The translations under genes and the position numbers were made by a program. The notes under the pieces were generated by a model. It was not told where the DNA came from. It did no database searches and saw only the letters and a program-made list of their open reading frames with translations. From NCBI RefSeq assembly GCF_014204545.1, contig NZ_JACHLJ010000004.1:1-64000 (forward strand): 64,000 nt of DNA, written 5' to 3'. Positions 54,510-62,329 of the stretch are shown here, one piece after another (position 1 is the stretch's first letter; each line of letters begins with the position of its first letter). Origin of the DNA: Brevundimonas vesicularis (GTDB taxonomy: Bacteria > Pseudomonadota > Alphaproteobacteria > Caulobacterales > Caulobacteraceae).

Positions 54510-54917
54510 ATGCACGATGGTCCTGCCTATACCGCCGAGACGAACGGCATCCTGATCCGGGTGCGCCCCAGCTATCTGGCGGGCCAGTCCGATCCCGACG
54601 AAGGCCGCTGGGTCTGGGCCTACCAGATCGAGATCGTGAACTTGACGGGTTCGACGGTGCAGCTGATGGCGCGTCGCTGGACCATCACCGACGGCCACGG
54701 CCATGTGGAAGAGGTGCGCGGGCCGGGCGTCGTCGGCGAACAGCCGGTGATAGAAGCGGGCGGCAGCTACGCCTACGCCTCGGGCTGTCCGCTGGGCACC
54801 GACAGCGGTTCGATGGTGGGCGCCTATTATATGACGGATGCGGATGGGCGCAGTTTCGAGGCGCAGATTCCGGCGTTTTCGCTGGATACGCCGGATGCGC
54901 GGCGGGTGCTGAACTGA
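54510..54917 (+). CDS. apaG: ApaG domain protein
   Basis: 135 residues, single fibronectin-type ApaG domain: GILIRVRPSYLAGQSDPDEGRWVWAYQI, VQLMARRWTITDGHGHVEEVRGPGVVGEQPVI and GSMVGAYYM. Linked to Co/Mg efflux in enterobacteria and to binding of nucleotides or partner proteins; role here unknown. Divergent from the dCTP deaminase gene. Confidence 0.93.
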   Translation: MHDGPAYTAETNGILIRVRPSYLAGQSDPDEGRWVWAYQIEIVNLTGSTVQLMARRWTITDGHGHVEEVRGPGVVGEQPVIEAGGSYAYASGCPLGTDSGSMVGAYYMTDADGRSFEAQIPAFSLDTPDARRVLN

Positions 54918-54920
54918 GTA

Positions 54921-55117
54921 AATCCTCCCCCGAGAAGCTCAGCGGAACGGGGGAGGGGGACCGCGAAGCGGTGGAGGGGGGCGGACGCAGACTCCATGCC
55001 AAACGCCGATAGTTGGTCTGGCTTTGGTCTGATGCTGAACTTTGAAGATCGAATCCGGTTTCGCCCCCTCCACCCCGCTTCGCGCGGTCCCCCTCCCCCG
55101 CTGCGCTGGGGAGGATC
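54921..55117. repeat. Long GC-rich inverted-repeat element
   Basis: Left arm AATCCTCCCCC...GGGGGAGGGGGACCGCGAAGCGG... and right arm CCGCTTCGCG...GGTCCCCCTCCCCC...GGGGAGGATC are near-complementary over most of their length, with about 75 bases of spacer. It follows the apaG stop codon and belongs to the same family as 53225-53395. Confidence 0.75.
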
Positions 55118-55331
55118 AAGAAGGCGGATGGGGCTGCGTCAACCCGGATGAACCGCAGCCCCGCCCCTGAAGTCTCGCCGGCCGCTTGCGCGCACCGGCG
55201 AGGGGGAAGGCGGCTCCCTAAGGAGCATCTTTTTGGCGCTACGTTCGCGACGCGGTCGCTCACGACTTGAGCGCAGTCGTGCGCCCTGCGCGAAGCGCCG
55301 CGCTCATGTAGAGCGAAGCGCGGTAGCGCCC
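55118..55331. other. Intergenic space between apaG and gcrA
   Basis: No gene. It holds a small stem-loop and T-run (55213-55234) and an outer inverted pair GGCGCTAC (from 55235) and GTAGCGCC ending at 55331, directly at the gcrA stop codon. The outer pair makes a very long imperfect hairpin. Confidence 0.5.
55213..55234 (+). terminator. Probable terminator, plus strand
   Basis: GCTCC, loop CTAA, GGAGC, then ATC and a T-run (five T). Could end transcripts coming from apaG through the repeat element. Confidence 0.45.
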
Positions 55332-55868
55332 TTAAATGTAACGACGCAGGCTGCGGGCCAGGTCGGAACCGCTTTCCTTGGAGCCGCGACGGACTTGCGG
55401 CTGATAGGCGACGCGGGCGTGTTCGACGCAATAGACGCCTTCCGAGGAGCGGCGGCCGCAGAAGCTGAACTCGCGCGACGACGGGTCGCCGATCGGCCAT
55501 TTGCACATGTGGGCGCCCAGGGTCATCACGGTCGCCGTGCCCGGCAGGTCCGGGATCGGGGCGGGAACGGGGGCTGCGGGTTCGACCGGCCTGGGCTCGA
55601 CGGCTTCCAGACGGCGCGGGGCCGAAGGTTGCTGCGCGGGAGCAGCCGGCGCCGGGCGCGGACGTGCGGTGCGGAAGGTCGCGGCGACGGTGCGCGCCGG
55701 CTGCGACGGGGCGGCCCGGCCCGACAGGCCCAGACGGTGCACCTTGCCGATCACGGCGTTGCGGGTGACCCCGCCGCCCAGTTGTTTGGCGATCTGGCTC
55801 GCGGACTGGCCCTCAAGCCAGAGCTTCTTTAGCGCGCCTACGCGGTCGTCGGTCCAGCCTGCGGTCAT
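55332..55868 (-). CDS. gcrA: Cell-cycle regulator GcrA
   Basis: Sigma-70-interacting activator of CcrM-methylated promoters in Caulobacterales, 178 residues. N-terminal helical DNA-binding domain WTDDRVGALKKLWLEGQSASQIAKQLGG...TRNAVIGKVHRLGL (1-45), a Pro/Ala-rich linker (about 50-110), and the C-terminal sigma-binding domain with CKWPIGDP and FCGRRSSEGVYCVEHARVAYQP. GGAGGG precedes the ATG at 55868, which decides it over a start nine codons upstream. Its upstream region carries CtrA-, DnaA- and GANTC-type sites. Confidence 0.96.
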   Translation of the reverse strand: MTAGWTDDRVGALKKLWLEGQSASQIAKQLGGGVTRNAVIGKVHRLGLSGRAAPSQPARTVAATFRTARPRPAPAAPAQQPSAPRRLEAVEPRPVEPAAPVPAPIPDLPGTATVMTLGAHMCKWPIGDPSSREFSFCGRRSSEGVYCVEHARVAYQPQVRRGSKESGSDLARSLRRYI

Positions 55869-55888
55869 GCCACCCTCCAGCGAGTTTG

Positions 55889-56017
55889 GATTCAATATCT
55901 AGGTCCAGGCTCCCCCTCCGGGGTCTTGACCTACAACTAATCGTAAACCAGCCGTTAAGAGACGCAAGATGTGCGAATCATCCTGTCCACAGAAACCAGA
56001 TATTGAATCATCGTTAA
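55889..56017 (-). promoter_or_regulatory. gcrA control region with CtrA-, DnaA- and CcrM-type sites
   Basis: Two boxes match CtrA (TTAA-N7-TTAA) at seven of eight: TAAA-N7-TTAA (55944-55958) and TTGA-N7-TTAA (56003-56017). GANTC sites are at 55889, 55975 and 56005, the last inside the second CtrA-like box. A DnaA-like TGTCCACAG is at 55984-55992 (7 of 9 to TTATCCACA counting the preceding base). In Caulobacter gcrA is activated by DnaA and repressed by CtrA. Confidence 0.6.
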
Positions 56018-56031
56018 GGTTAAGGCGGATT

Positions 56032-56080
56032 GGTGAGTGGTGAGTGGTGAGTGGTGAGTGGTGAGTGGTGAGTGGTGAGT
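56032..56080. repeat. Seven tandem copies of GGTGAGT
   Basis: A perfect 7-bp microsatellite, seven units, 49 bases. Just beyond it (56110-56140) the sequence ATTCACCATTCACCAGTCACC is close to its complement, so the array may also fold back. It lies upstream of gcrA and about 100 bases before the ABC permease start. Confidence 0.95.
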
Positions 56081-56180
56081 TGGGTCGTGGGTCACGGCTG
56101 CGCCCTTCGGAAGTCACGATTCACCATTCACCAGTCACCCGGCCTTGCGCAGCAAGGGCGCAAAGCGCATCTGGCGGGCC

Positions 56181-57011
56181 ATGACCGATACGCCCGATCT
56201 GATCTCCACCCGGCCTGCCGGCCTGCCGCAGCCGCGTCGCTATCCGGGGATCAACTGGATCGGGGTGCAGACCCTGTATCTGCGCGAGGTGCGTCGCTTC
56301 TGGAAGGTGGGCGCCCAGACGGTAGCTGCGCCGGTGGTCACGACGCTGCTCTATATGCTGGTGTTCGTGGTGGCGCTCCAAAACGCGCGGCCGCCGCTGC
56401 ACGGCACGCCGTTCGCCCTGTTCGTCGCGCCCGGCCTGATCATGATGGCCATGTTGAACAACGCCTTCGCCAACGCCTCGTCCAGCCTGATCCAGGCCAA
56501 GATCATGGGTACGGCGACCGACTTTCTGACCCCGCCGCTCAGCCCGCTGGAACTGACGCTGGGCTTTACGCTGGGCGCCGCGACGCGCGGCCTGGCGGTC
56601 GGTCTGGTGACGGCGATCTGCGTGCTGCCGTTCGCGCCGTTGGGCATCGCCAACATCTTCGCCATCGTCTGGTTCGCCCTGGCCGCCTGTTTCATCATGG
56701 GCATGACCGGCGTGCTGGCGGGGCTGTGGAGCGAGAAGTTCGACCACCTGTCGGCGGTCCAGAACTTCATCGTCATGCCGATGACCTTCCTGTCAGGCAC
56801 CTTCTATCTGGTCGAGAACCTGCCCGAGCCGTTCCGGGCGCTGAGCCGCTACAACCCCTTCTTCTATCTGATCGACGGCTTCCGCTACGGCTTCATCGGC
56901 CATGCCGAGAGCAATCTGACGGTCGGGGTCATAGGGTCGGCCGTACTGATGGCCGTCATGGGCGTGGTTTGCTGGCTGGTGTTCCGCTCGGGCTGGCGTC
57001 TTAAGAGCTAG
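56181..57011 (+). CDS. ABC-2 type transporter permease
   Basis: 276 residues, six membrane segments, with the ABC-2 signature near the C-terminal third ([40 protein letters not shown]), as in YadH-like permeases. The start at 56181 (MTDTPDLI) was chosen over an upstream TTG that adds a basic run. No ATPase gene is adjacent, so its partner must be encoded elsewhere. Substrate unknown. Confidence 0.88.
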   Translation: MTDTPDLISTRPAGLPQPRRYPGINWIGVQTLYLREVRRFWKVGAQTVAAPVVTTLLYMLVFVVALQNARPPLHGTPFALFVAPGLIMMAMLNNAFANASSSLIQAKIMGTATDFLTPPLSPLELTLGFTLGAATRGLAVGLVTAICVLPFAPLGIANIFAIVWFALAACFIMGMTGVLAGLWSEKFDHLSAVQNFIVMPMTFLSGTFYLVENLPEPFRALSRYNPFFYLIDGFRYGFIGHAESNLTVGVIGSAVLMAVMGVVCWLVFRSGWRLKS

Positions 57012-57053
57012 ATCGCTACCTGTTGCGGATCGCTCCCCCGAGAGGTCCGCTTC

Positions 57054-58079
57054 ATGCTGTTTCGTTCGCTCGTCGCCGCCACGGCCCTGTTCGCCGCCAC
57101 ATCCGCTTCTGGGCCCGCCTTCGCTCAGGAAGCGACGCCCCAGGCCGGCGACCGCCCCGACATCGCCGCCGGCGCCGCCCAGTTCATCAAGCCCACCAAC
57201 GCCGAGCGGACCCAGGTCCTGGTCGGTTTCCTGACGACGCTGGGCTTCACGCCTGAAATCCAGACCTTCGAGGGCGGCAACCAGGCCACCGGCCCGATGG
57301 AAGGCGCCAATGTCGTCGTCACGGTGGGCGAGGGCGACAAGGATATCGTCCTGACCGCCCACTATGACGCGGTGAAGCTGCGCGACGGCACGCTGTCGCA
57401 GGGCATCGTCGACAACGTCGGCTCGGTCATGGCGATGATGGAGGCGGCCAAGACGCTGGACATGGCGCTGGAAGGCCAGCCGGTCGCCCACCGCTTCGTC
57501 TTCGTCTTCACCGACCAGGAAGAGCTGGGCCTTCTGGGCGCCAAGGCCTTCCTGGCGAAACACGGCAAGGACCGGATCGCCGCCGTCATCAACGCCGATG
57601 TCGCCGCCTATGGTCAGACGGTCATGTACGGCGAAAACAATGGGCCGCAGTCGGCCTTCGTGCTGGAGACGCTGCGCGGCCTGTGCGCCGAACGCGGCTT
57701 CGACTGCATGCCCTATCCGACCTATCCGCCTAGCGACGACCGCGCCTTCTCGGCCGCGGGCGTGCCGGTGGTGTCGATGGGCACCCAGGATGCGGTCGGC
57801 GCCCACCAGATGTGGCTGGCCTTCAACGGCGGCAAGGACAACGGTCTGAAGGAGGGCTTCGTCCCGCCCGTCTTCCAGCGCATCCATACGGCCGACGACA
57901 AGCTGTCGTATCTGAAGGGCGTCGACGTCGCCCGTTTTGGCCTGTTCATCGCCGACCTGGGCCTGGCGCTGGACAAGAAGCTGGTCGAGATCCAGGCCAA
58001 GGACGAAGCGGTCGCCGCCGAAACGGCCCCGGACGCCCCTGCGGCCAGCACGCCCGCGCCGGACGCCGGCAACCCTTAA
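57054..58079 (+). CDS. Exported M28 family zinc aminopeptidase
   Basis: 341 residues: signal peptide ending GPAFAQ, then an M28 fold. Zinc ligands: TAHYDAV (His, Asp), IVDNVGS (Asp), TDQEELG (Glu-Glu, with catalytic Glu), NADVAAYG (Asp), RIHTADD (His). An Ala/Pro-rich tail (about 325-341) follows. Probably a periplasmic peptidase. 42 bases after the ABC permease. Confidence 0.88.
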   Translation: MLFRSLVAATALFAATSASGPAFAQEATPQAGDRPDIAAGAAQFIKPTNAERTQVLVGFLTTLGFTPEIQTFEGGNQATGPMEGANVVVTVGEGDKDIVLTAHYDAVKLRDGTLSQGIVDNVGSVMAMMEAAKTLDMALEGQPVAHRFVFVFTDQEELGLLGAKAFLAKHGKDRIAAVINADVAAYGQTVMYGENNGPQSAFVLETLRGLCAERGFDCMPYPTYPPSDDRAFSAAGVPVVSMGTQDAVGAHQMWLAFNGGKDNGLKEGFVPPVFQRIHTADDKLSYLKGVDVARFGLFIADLGLALDKKLVEIQAKDEAVAAETAPDAPAASTPAPDAGNP

Positions 58080-58196
58080 GCGGCTTGGTGCTCGGTGTTG
58101 ACTAACACCGTCACTAATCCGACAACGCCTGACCGTATTGATCCGGCTCCGTCGCGCACGCGGCGGGGCCGTCTCGCTTTTGGAGGTCTTGGTCCC

Positions 58197-59390
58197 GTGT
58201 CCACTGAACATCTGATGGGTGTCTACAATCGCGCGCCGCTGGAAGTGGAACGGGGCCGAGGCGCGCGTCTGTGGGCGACCGACGGGACCGAATATCTCGA
58301 CTGCGTCGCCGGCATCTCGACCAACGGCCTGGGCCACGCCCACCCCGAACTGGTCCAGGCGGTCAAGGATCAGGCCGAGAAGCTGTGGCACGTCTCCAAC
58401 ATCTTCCGCATTCCGGGTCAGGAAGCGCTGGCTGATGCCCTGTGCGAATCCAGCTTCGCCGACGTGGTGTTCTTCACCAACTCGGGCACCGAAGCCGTCG
58501 AATGCGCGCTGAAGACGGCGCGCAAATACCACTCGGCCAATGGCGCACCTGAGCGGATCGACATCTATGGCTTCGACGGCTCGTTCCACGGTCGGACCTA
58601 TGGCGCGATCAACGCCGCCGCCAACCCCAGCTATACCGAGGGCTTCGGCCCGCCGATGCAGGGCTTCCACCAGCTGAAGTGGGGCGACCACGAGGCGATC
58701 AAGGCCGCCATCGCCAACCCCACCACCGCCGCCATCATCGTCGAGCCCGTGCAGGGCGAGGGCGGCTGCCGCGCCATGCCCGAACAGTGCCTGCGGGGCC
58801 TGCGCGAACTGTGCGACGAACACGGCGTTCTGATCATCTTCGACGAGGTCCAGTGCGGCATGGGTCGGACCGGCAAGCTGTGGGCCCACGAATGGGCGGG
58901 CATGGCGCCGGACATCATGGCGGTGGCCAAGGCCTTGGGCGGGGGCTTCCCCATCGGCGCCTGCCTGGCCTCGGCCAAGGCGGCCAAGGGGATGACGGTC
59001 GGCGTTCACGGCTCGACCTTCGGCGGCAACCCTCTGGCCATGGCCGTGGGCCAGAAGGCCCTGAGCCTGATCAACAGCCTCGAGACGCTGAGCAACGTCA
59101 ACGAGATCGCCGGCTATTTGAAGCAGCAGTTCGCCGGCCTTCAGGAACGCTTCCCCGACGTGATCGCCGACGTGCGCGGCAAGGGCCTTCTGATCGGCAT
59201 CAAGATGGTGCCGAACAATCGCGAGTTCATGGCCCTGGCGCGCGATACGCAGCAGCTGCTGATCGCCGGCGGCGGCGACAACTGCGTGCGCCTGCTGCCG
59301 CCGCTGAACCTGACGCTGGACGAGGCCCGCGAAGCCGTGGCCCGTTTCGAGGCGGCCTGCGAGGTCGCCCGCGAGAAGCTGGCGGCCTGA
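58197..59390 (+). CDS. argD: Acetylornithine aminotransferase
   Basis: PLP enzyme of arginine (and possibly lysine) synthesis, 397 residues. Substrate and cofactor blocks: [57 protein letters not shown], and the PLP lysine in [14 protein letters not shown]. The GTG at 58197 is preceded by TTTTGGAGG ten bases away and gives the standard length; a longer frame from 58095 is unlikely. Followed by argF, with an inverted-repeat element between. Confidence 0.93.
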   Translation: MSTEHLMGVYNRAPLEVERGRGARLWATDGTEYLDCVAGISTNGLGHAHPELVQAVKDQAEKLWHVSNIFRIPGQEALADALCESSFADVVFFTNSGTEAVECALKTARKYHSANGAPERIDIYGFDGSFHGRTYGAINAAANPSYTEGFGPPMQGFHQLKWGDHEAIKAAIANPTTAAIIVEPVQGEGGCRAMPEQCLRGLRELCDEHGVLIIFDEVQCGMGRTGKLWAHEWAGMAPDIMAVAKALGGGFPIGACLASAKAAKGMTVGVHGSTFGGNPLAMAVGQKALSLINSLETLSNVNEIAGYLKQQFAGLQERFPDVIADVRGKGLLIGIKMVPNNREFMALARDTQQLLIAGGGDNCVRLLPPLNLTLDEAREAVARFEAACEVAREKLAA

Positions 59391-59398
59391 GCCCGACA

Positions 59399-59520
59399 TC
59401 CGCTCATCCCCGCGAAAGCGGGGACCCAGTTCTTTCGGGAACGCAGGGTCGGCGGATGAAACACCCGACGGGCGCTGTCGCCCACAGCACTAGATCCCCG
59501 CCTTCGCGGGGATGAGCGGA
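59399..59520. repeat. Intergenic inverted repeat between argD and argF
   Basis: Arms 59399-59424 and 59495-59520 (26 bases each) are complementary with one mismatch; each arm is itself a small hairpin (CCCCGC-GAAA-GCGGGG type). The outer arm ends ten bases before the argF start codon, so the folded RNA could affect argF translation. Confidence 0.85.
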
Positions 59521-59529
59521 GCTAGACAT

Positions 59530-60444
59530 ATGGTCCGGCACTTCCTCGACATCCACCGGCTGGACGCGGCGGACCTGCGCGCCATCCTGGACGACGCCCA
59601 TGCCCGCAAGGCCGCCCGCAAGGGCTGGCCCCAGGGGCGCGCCGACGCCGATGCGCCGGGCAAGGACCGCGTCCTGGCGATGATCTTCGAGAAGAACTCG
59701 ACCCGTACGCGTTTCAGCTTCGACGCGGCGATCCGCCAGCTGGGCGGCTCGTCCATCATCGCCACGGCCTCGGACATGCAGCTGGGGCGCGGCGAGCCCG
59801 TGGAGGACACCGCCCGCGTCCTGTCGCGCATGGTGGATGCCGTGATGATCCGCGCCAACGATCACGAGGATGTCGAGCGGTTCGCCCGCGTCTCGACCGT
59901 CCCGGTGGTCAACGGCCTAACCGACCGTTCGCACCCGTGCCAGATCCTGGCCGATCTGCAGACGATCGAGGAGCATCGCGGGCCGATCGCCGGCAAGACG
60001 ATCGCCTGGATCGGCGACGGCAACAACGTCTGCCACAGCTTCATGCACGCGGCGCCCAAGTTCGGATTCCATCTGAACGTCGCCTGCCCGGCGGAATACC
60101 ACCCGGACCTTCGCGACCTGGCCAAGGGCGGCGACGCCGTCACCCTGACCAGCGATCCGCGCGAGGCGGTCAAGGGCGCCCACGTCGTCGTCACCGACAC
60201 CTGGGTCTCCATGGGGGATCAGGACTATGAGGCGCGGCTGGCGGCGTTCGAACATTACGGCGTCGATGAAGCCCTCATGGATCTCGCCGATCCCGAAGCG
60301 GTCTTCCTGCATTGCCTTCCCGCCCACCGTGGCGAGGAAGTCACCGACGCCGTCATCGACGGGCCGCGCTCTCTGGTCTGGGACGAGGCCGAAAACCGCA
60401 TCCATGCCCAAAAGGCCGTTCTGGCCTGGTGCTTCGGCGGATGA
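59530..60444 (+). CDS. argF: Ornithine carbamoyltransferase
   Basis: Converts ornithine and carbamoyl phosphate to citrulline, 304 residues. Signatures: carbamoyl-phosphate loop NSTRTRFSF near residue 57, HPCQ near residue 137, the ornithine loop DTWVSMGDQ near residue 225, and [11 protein letters not shown] near residue 265. ATG at 59530 with weak ribosome binding site, next to the end of the repeat element. Second gene after argD. Confidence 0.96.
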   Translation: MVRHFLDIHRLDAADLRAILDDAHARKAARKGWPQGRADADAPGKDRVLAMIFEKNSTRTRFSFDAAIRQLGGSSIIATASDMQLGRGEPVEDTARVLSRMVDAVMIRANDHEDVERFARVSTVPVVNGLTDRSHPCQILADLQTIEEHRGPIAGKTIAWIGDGNNVCHSFMHAAPKFGFHLNVACPAEYHPDLRDLAKGGDAVTLTSDPREAVKGAHVVVTDTWVSMGDQDYEARLAAFEHYGVDEALMDLADPEAVFLHCLPAHRGEEVTDAVIDGPRSLVWDEAENRIHAQKAVLAWCFGG

Positions 60445-60451
60445 CGGTGTG

Positions 60452-61240
60452 CTATTCCTCGCTGCCGATCGGCGGCGAGGCGGTCCAGGGCCCCAGCGCC
60501 AGAACGCCGTCGTATCCGCCGTCTTCCAGCGTGGTCAGGATGACGCCTCGCGCATCGACGTCGTAGCTGGCGATCGACGGATTGACCCCACAGGCGTCTT
60601 GACCGCAGTTCCAGGCAAAACCGCCTTGCTGCGCGATCTTCAAGCTCAAGGTTTCGCGCTTGGGGAGATGGCCGGCGGCGGGAACGCCAATGTCTGGATA
60701 CTTTTCGAACGGCGTCTTTCGCGCGTGGATATTGCCCGCCAACCCGATCACCCGCGCGTCGGGCCGTTTCTGACGCGCCTGGCTCAGAAGGTGACCCATG
60801 TCCAACTCATACCAGGCCTGATCCAGGCCTTCGCCCTGTGTCATGCTGGGCTGGAACAGATGAAGGGAAATGTCCCGCCCCGACGCCTTCAAGTCGCGCA
60901 CACGATCAAGCAACGCCAGCAGAGCGTGACTGGTGCGGCCATCCTGATGTACGCGGTTCAATAGGGAGCTGCCGGTCAAGACTGCCCGCGCCGCATCCTG
61001 ATCGGGCGCAACAATGAAGGCGTCCAGCGTCGGTTGCAGCGTGTCTTCCAGTTCCAACGCGACGACGACAGGGCCGCGTTCAGAAGCGGCGCATGCGATC
61101 TCGGCGACTGCGTTGGGGGCTTGGTCGGTGCCGTGAAGCTCCCCTATCATGATGACCCGTTCGGGGCGATCCAGCAGAGTGTCTGTTCCCGGCGGCGGCG
61201 TGCATGCCGCGACGGCCGCGGCGGCCAACAATCCCAGCAT
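60452..61240 (-). CDS. ChaN/Tiki-like lipoprotein
   Basis: 262 residues: lipoprotein signal (VAAC, Cys13), then a ChaN/Tiki-superfamily fold with [11 protein letters not shown] near residue 32 and [13 protein letters not shown] near residue 165, the paired Glu-His and His motifs of the family. Two Cys near the C-terminus (NCGQDAC) may pair. Relatives bind haem or are proposed peptidases. GGGGGA precedes the ATG. Confidence 0.85.
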   Translation of the reverse strand: MLGLLAAAAVAACTPPPGTDTLLDRPERVIMIGELHGTDQAPNAVAEIACAASERGPVVVALELEDTLQPTLDAFIVAPDQDAARAVLTGSSLLNRVHQDGRTSHALLALLDRVRDLKASGRDISLHLFQPSMTQGEGLDQAWYELDMGHLLSQARQKRPDARVIGLAGNIHARKTPFEKYPDIGVPAAGHLPKRETLSLKIAQQGGFAWNCGQDACGVNPSIASYDVDARGVILTTLEDGGYDGVLALGPWTASPPIGSEE

Positions 61241-61334
61241 CGACTTCCCCCTTGCTTTGACGGTTGTATAACGAACAACCCAAAAGGCGAAAATATGGTG
61301 GAGCTGCTGACCGCCACGATTGGCGATCGGTCTG

Positions 61335-61832
61335 TTAAAGCTTCACGTCCGACACGCCGCCGACATCCGGGACGCTCTTGGTCAGGTTGGCCTTGAGGAC
61401 TTCGTATCCGAAGCCCAGCGCGCCCTTGTCGGACACCCACACGCGGCCGTCGTCGGCGTCGAAGCGGACCAGGGTCAGGTGGGCGTCGTCCTTGCCGTCC
61501 GGATACCAGGCGGCGACGACGGGGTTCCAGTATTTCTCGATGCGGCTGCGATCCTGGTCGGTGGCCAAGCGGCCGTGGATGCAGGCCTGAACCTTGCCAT
61601 CCTTGGCCTGGTAGCAGAACATGCCGTTCTGGCCGCCGCCGGCGACGTCACGGGCGAAATCGGTGTCGTCGCGGGTGAAGAACCAGATGGTCCCCGTCTC
61701 GTCCTCGCCGAAACCGGTCATGGGTTGGTGGTGATAGCCGGGGCGATCGATGCCCAGCATGCCGGTGTTGGACTCCTTCAGGCTCTTCCAAAATTCTTTC
61801 TCGGCCTCGGCGGGGGTCAGTTTGTCGGACAC
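61335..61832 (-). CDS. Pyridoxamine 5'-phosphate oxidase-like general-stress protein
   Basis: 165 residues, split-barrel flavin-binding fold of the general stress protein 26 group: FGEDETGTIWFFTRDDTDF, QACIHGRLATDQDRSRIEKYWNPVVAAWYPDG and DAHLTLVRFDADDGRVW. GTG start at 61832 with AGGAGA before it. An EcfG-type promoter with one mismatch lies upstream (61864-61888). Co-directional with the ChaN-like gene. Confidence 0.9.
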   Translation of the reverse strand: MSDKLTPAEAEKEFWKSLKESNTGMLGIDRPGYHHQPMTGFGEDETGTIWFFTRDDTDFARDVAGGGQNGMFCYQAKDGKVQACIHGRLATDQDRSRIEKYWNPVVAAWYPDGKDDAHLTLVRFDADDGRVWVSDKGALGFGYEVLKANLTKSVPDVGGVSDVKL

Positions 61833-61863
61833 GCGGTCTCTCCTTGAGTGGTTCGCAAGGTTC

Positions 61864-61888
61864 AACCGACCGGCCCTAATCGGGTTCC
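61864..61888 (-). promoter_or_regulatory. Candidate general-stress (EcfG-type) promoter
   Basis: On the minus strand GGAAC (61888-61884), 16 bases, GGTT (61867-61864): one mismatch from GGAAC-N16-CGTT. About 30 bases before the stress-flavoprotein start, consistent with that gene's family. Confidence 0.5.
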
Positions 61889-61894
61889 CGCAGC

Positions 61895-62113
61895 TTAAGC
61901 GCCGGGTATCCAGGGCGCGCGCTCGGCGCCGAACAGCGTCGCCAAGTGAATCAGCAGCAGCATGGCGATCGCCGCCGCGCCGACCATCAGGAACCGCCAC
62001 GGCATCAGGCGCGGTCCCTTGAACGGATCCGGCGGCCGCGCGCCGCGCCAGCCGCAAAAGACCATGACGGCGAGGGAGACGCCCAGCAGGATGAGGGTGG
62101 TGGTCAGGCTCAT
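61895..62113 (-). CDS. Small two-segment membrane protein
   Basis: 72 residues: a membrane segment at 4-22 (TTLILLGVSLAVMVFCGWRG), a Pro/basic loop RPPDPFKGPRLMPWRF, and a second segment at about 41-62. The layout recalls small proteins of respiratory or envelope complexes, but no family is recognised. Upstream of the stress flavoprotein, with that gene's candidate promoter just after its stop. Confidence 0.7.
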   Translation of the reverse strand: MSLTTTLILLGVSLAVMVFCGWRGARPPDPFKGPRLMPWRFLMVGAAAIAMLLLIHLATLFGAERAPWIPGA

Positions 62114-62223
62114 GCGCCGCAGGTGGCGAAAGCCGCGGCGCTTGGCAAGCGAACCCTTGCTGGGAGGTTAATCTTCATGCCGCGTTAACCGAGATGATAC
62201 ACAAATCCGGCTGTCTGGCGCGA

Positions 62224-62328
62224 TGTCCACAGGATTGGGATATCGCTGCTAGATATTGCGGTTAACCATCAGTTTACACCCTCGATATTGACGGTATAGC
62301 CTTCGTCGCATGGGCTGGGAGACGAATC
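62224..62328 (+). promoter_or_regulatory. podJ control region with DnaA-, CtrA- and CcrM-type sites
   Basis: TGTCCACAG (62224-62232) is identical to the DnaA-like site upstream of gcrA. TTAACCATCAG-TTTA (62262-62276) is TTAA-N7-TTTA, seven of eight to CtrA, and includes the preferred half-site TTAACCAT. A GANTC site (GAATC) is at 62324-62328, two bases before the start codon. podJ of Caulobacter is controlled by DnaA, GcrA and CtrA. Confidence 0.6.
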
Positions 62329-62329
62329 A

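Noticed and set aside
56032..56080. CRISPR array
   Set aside because: The units are contiguous 7-bp repeats without spacers; no cas gene is present in the window.
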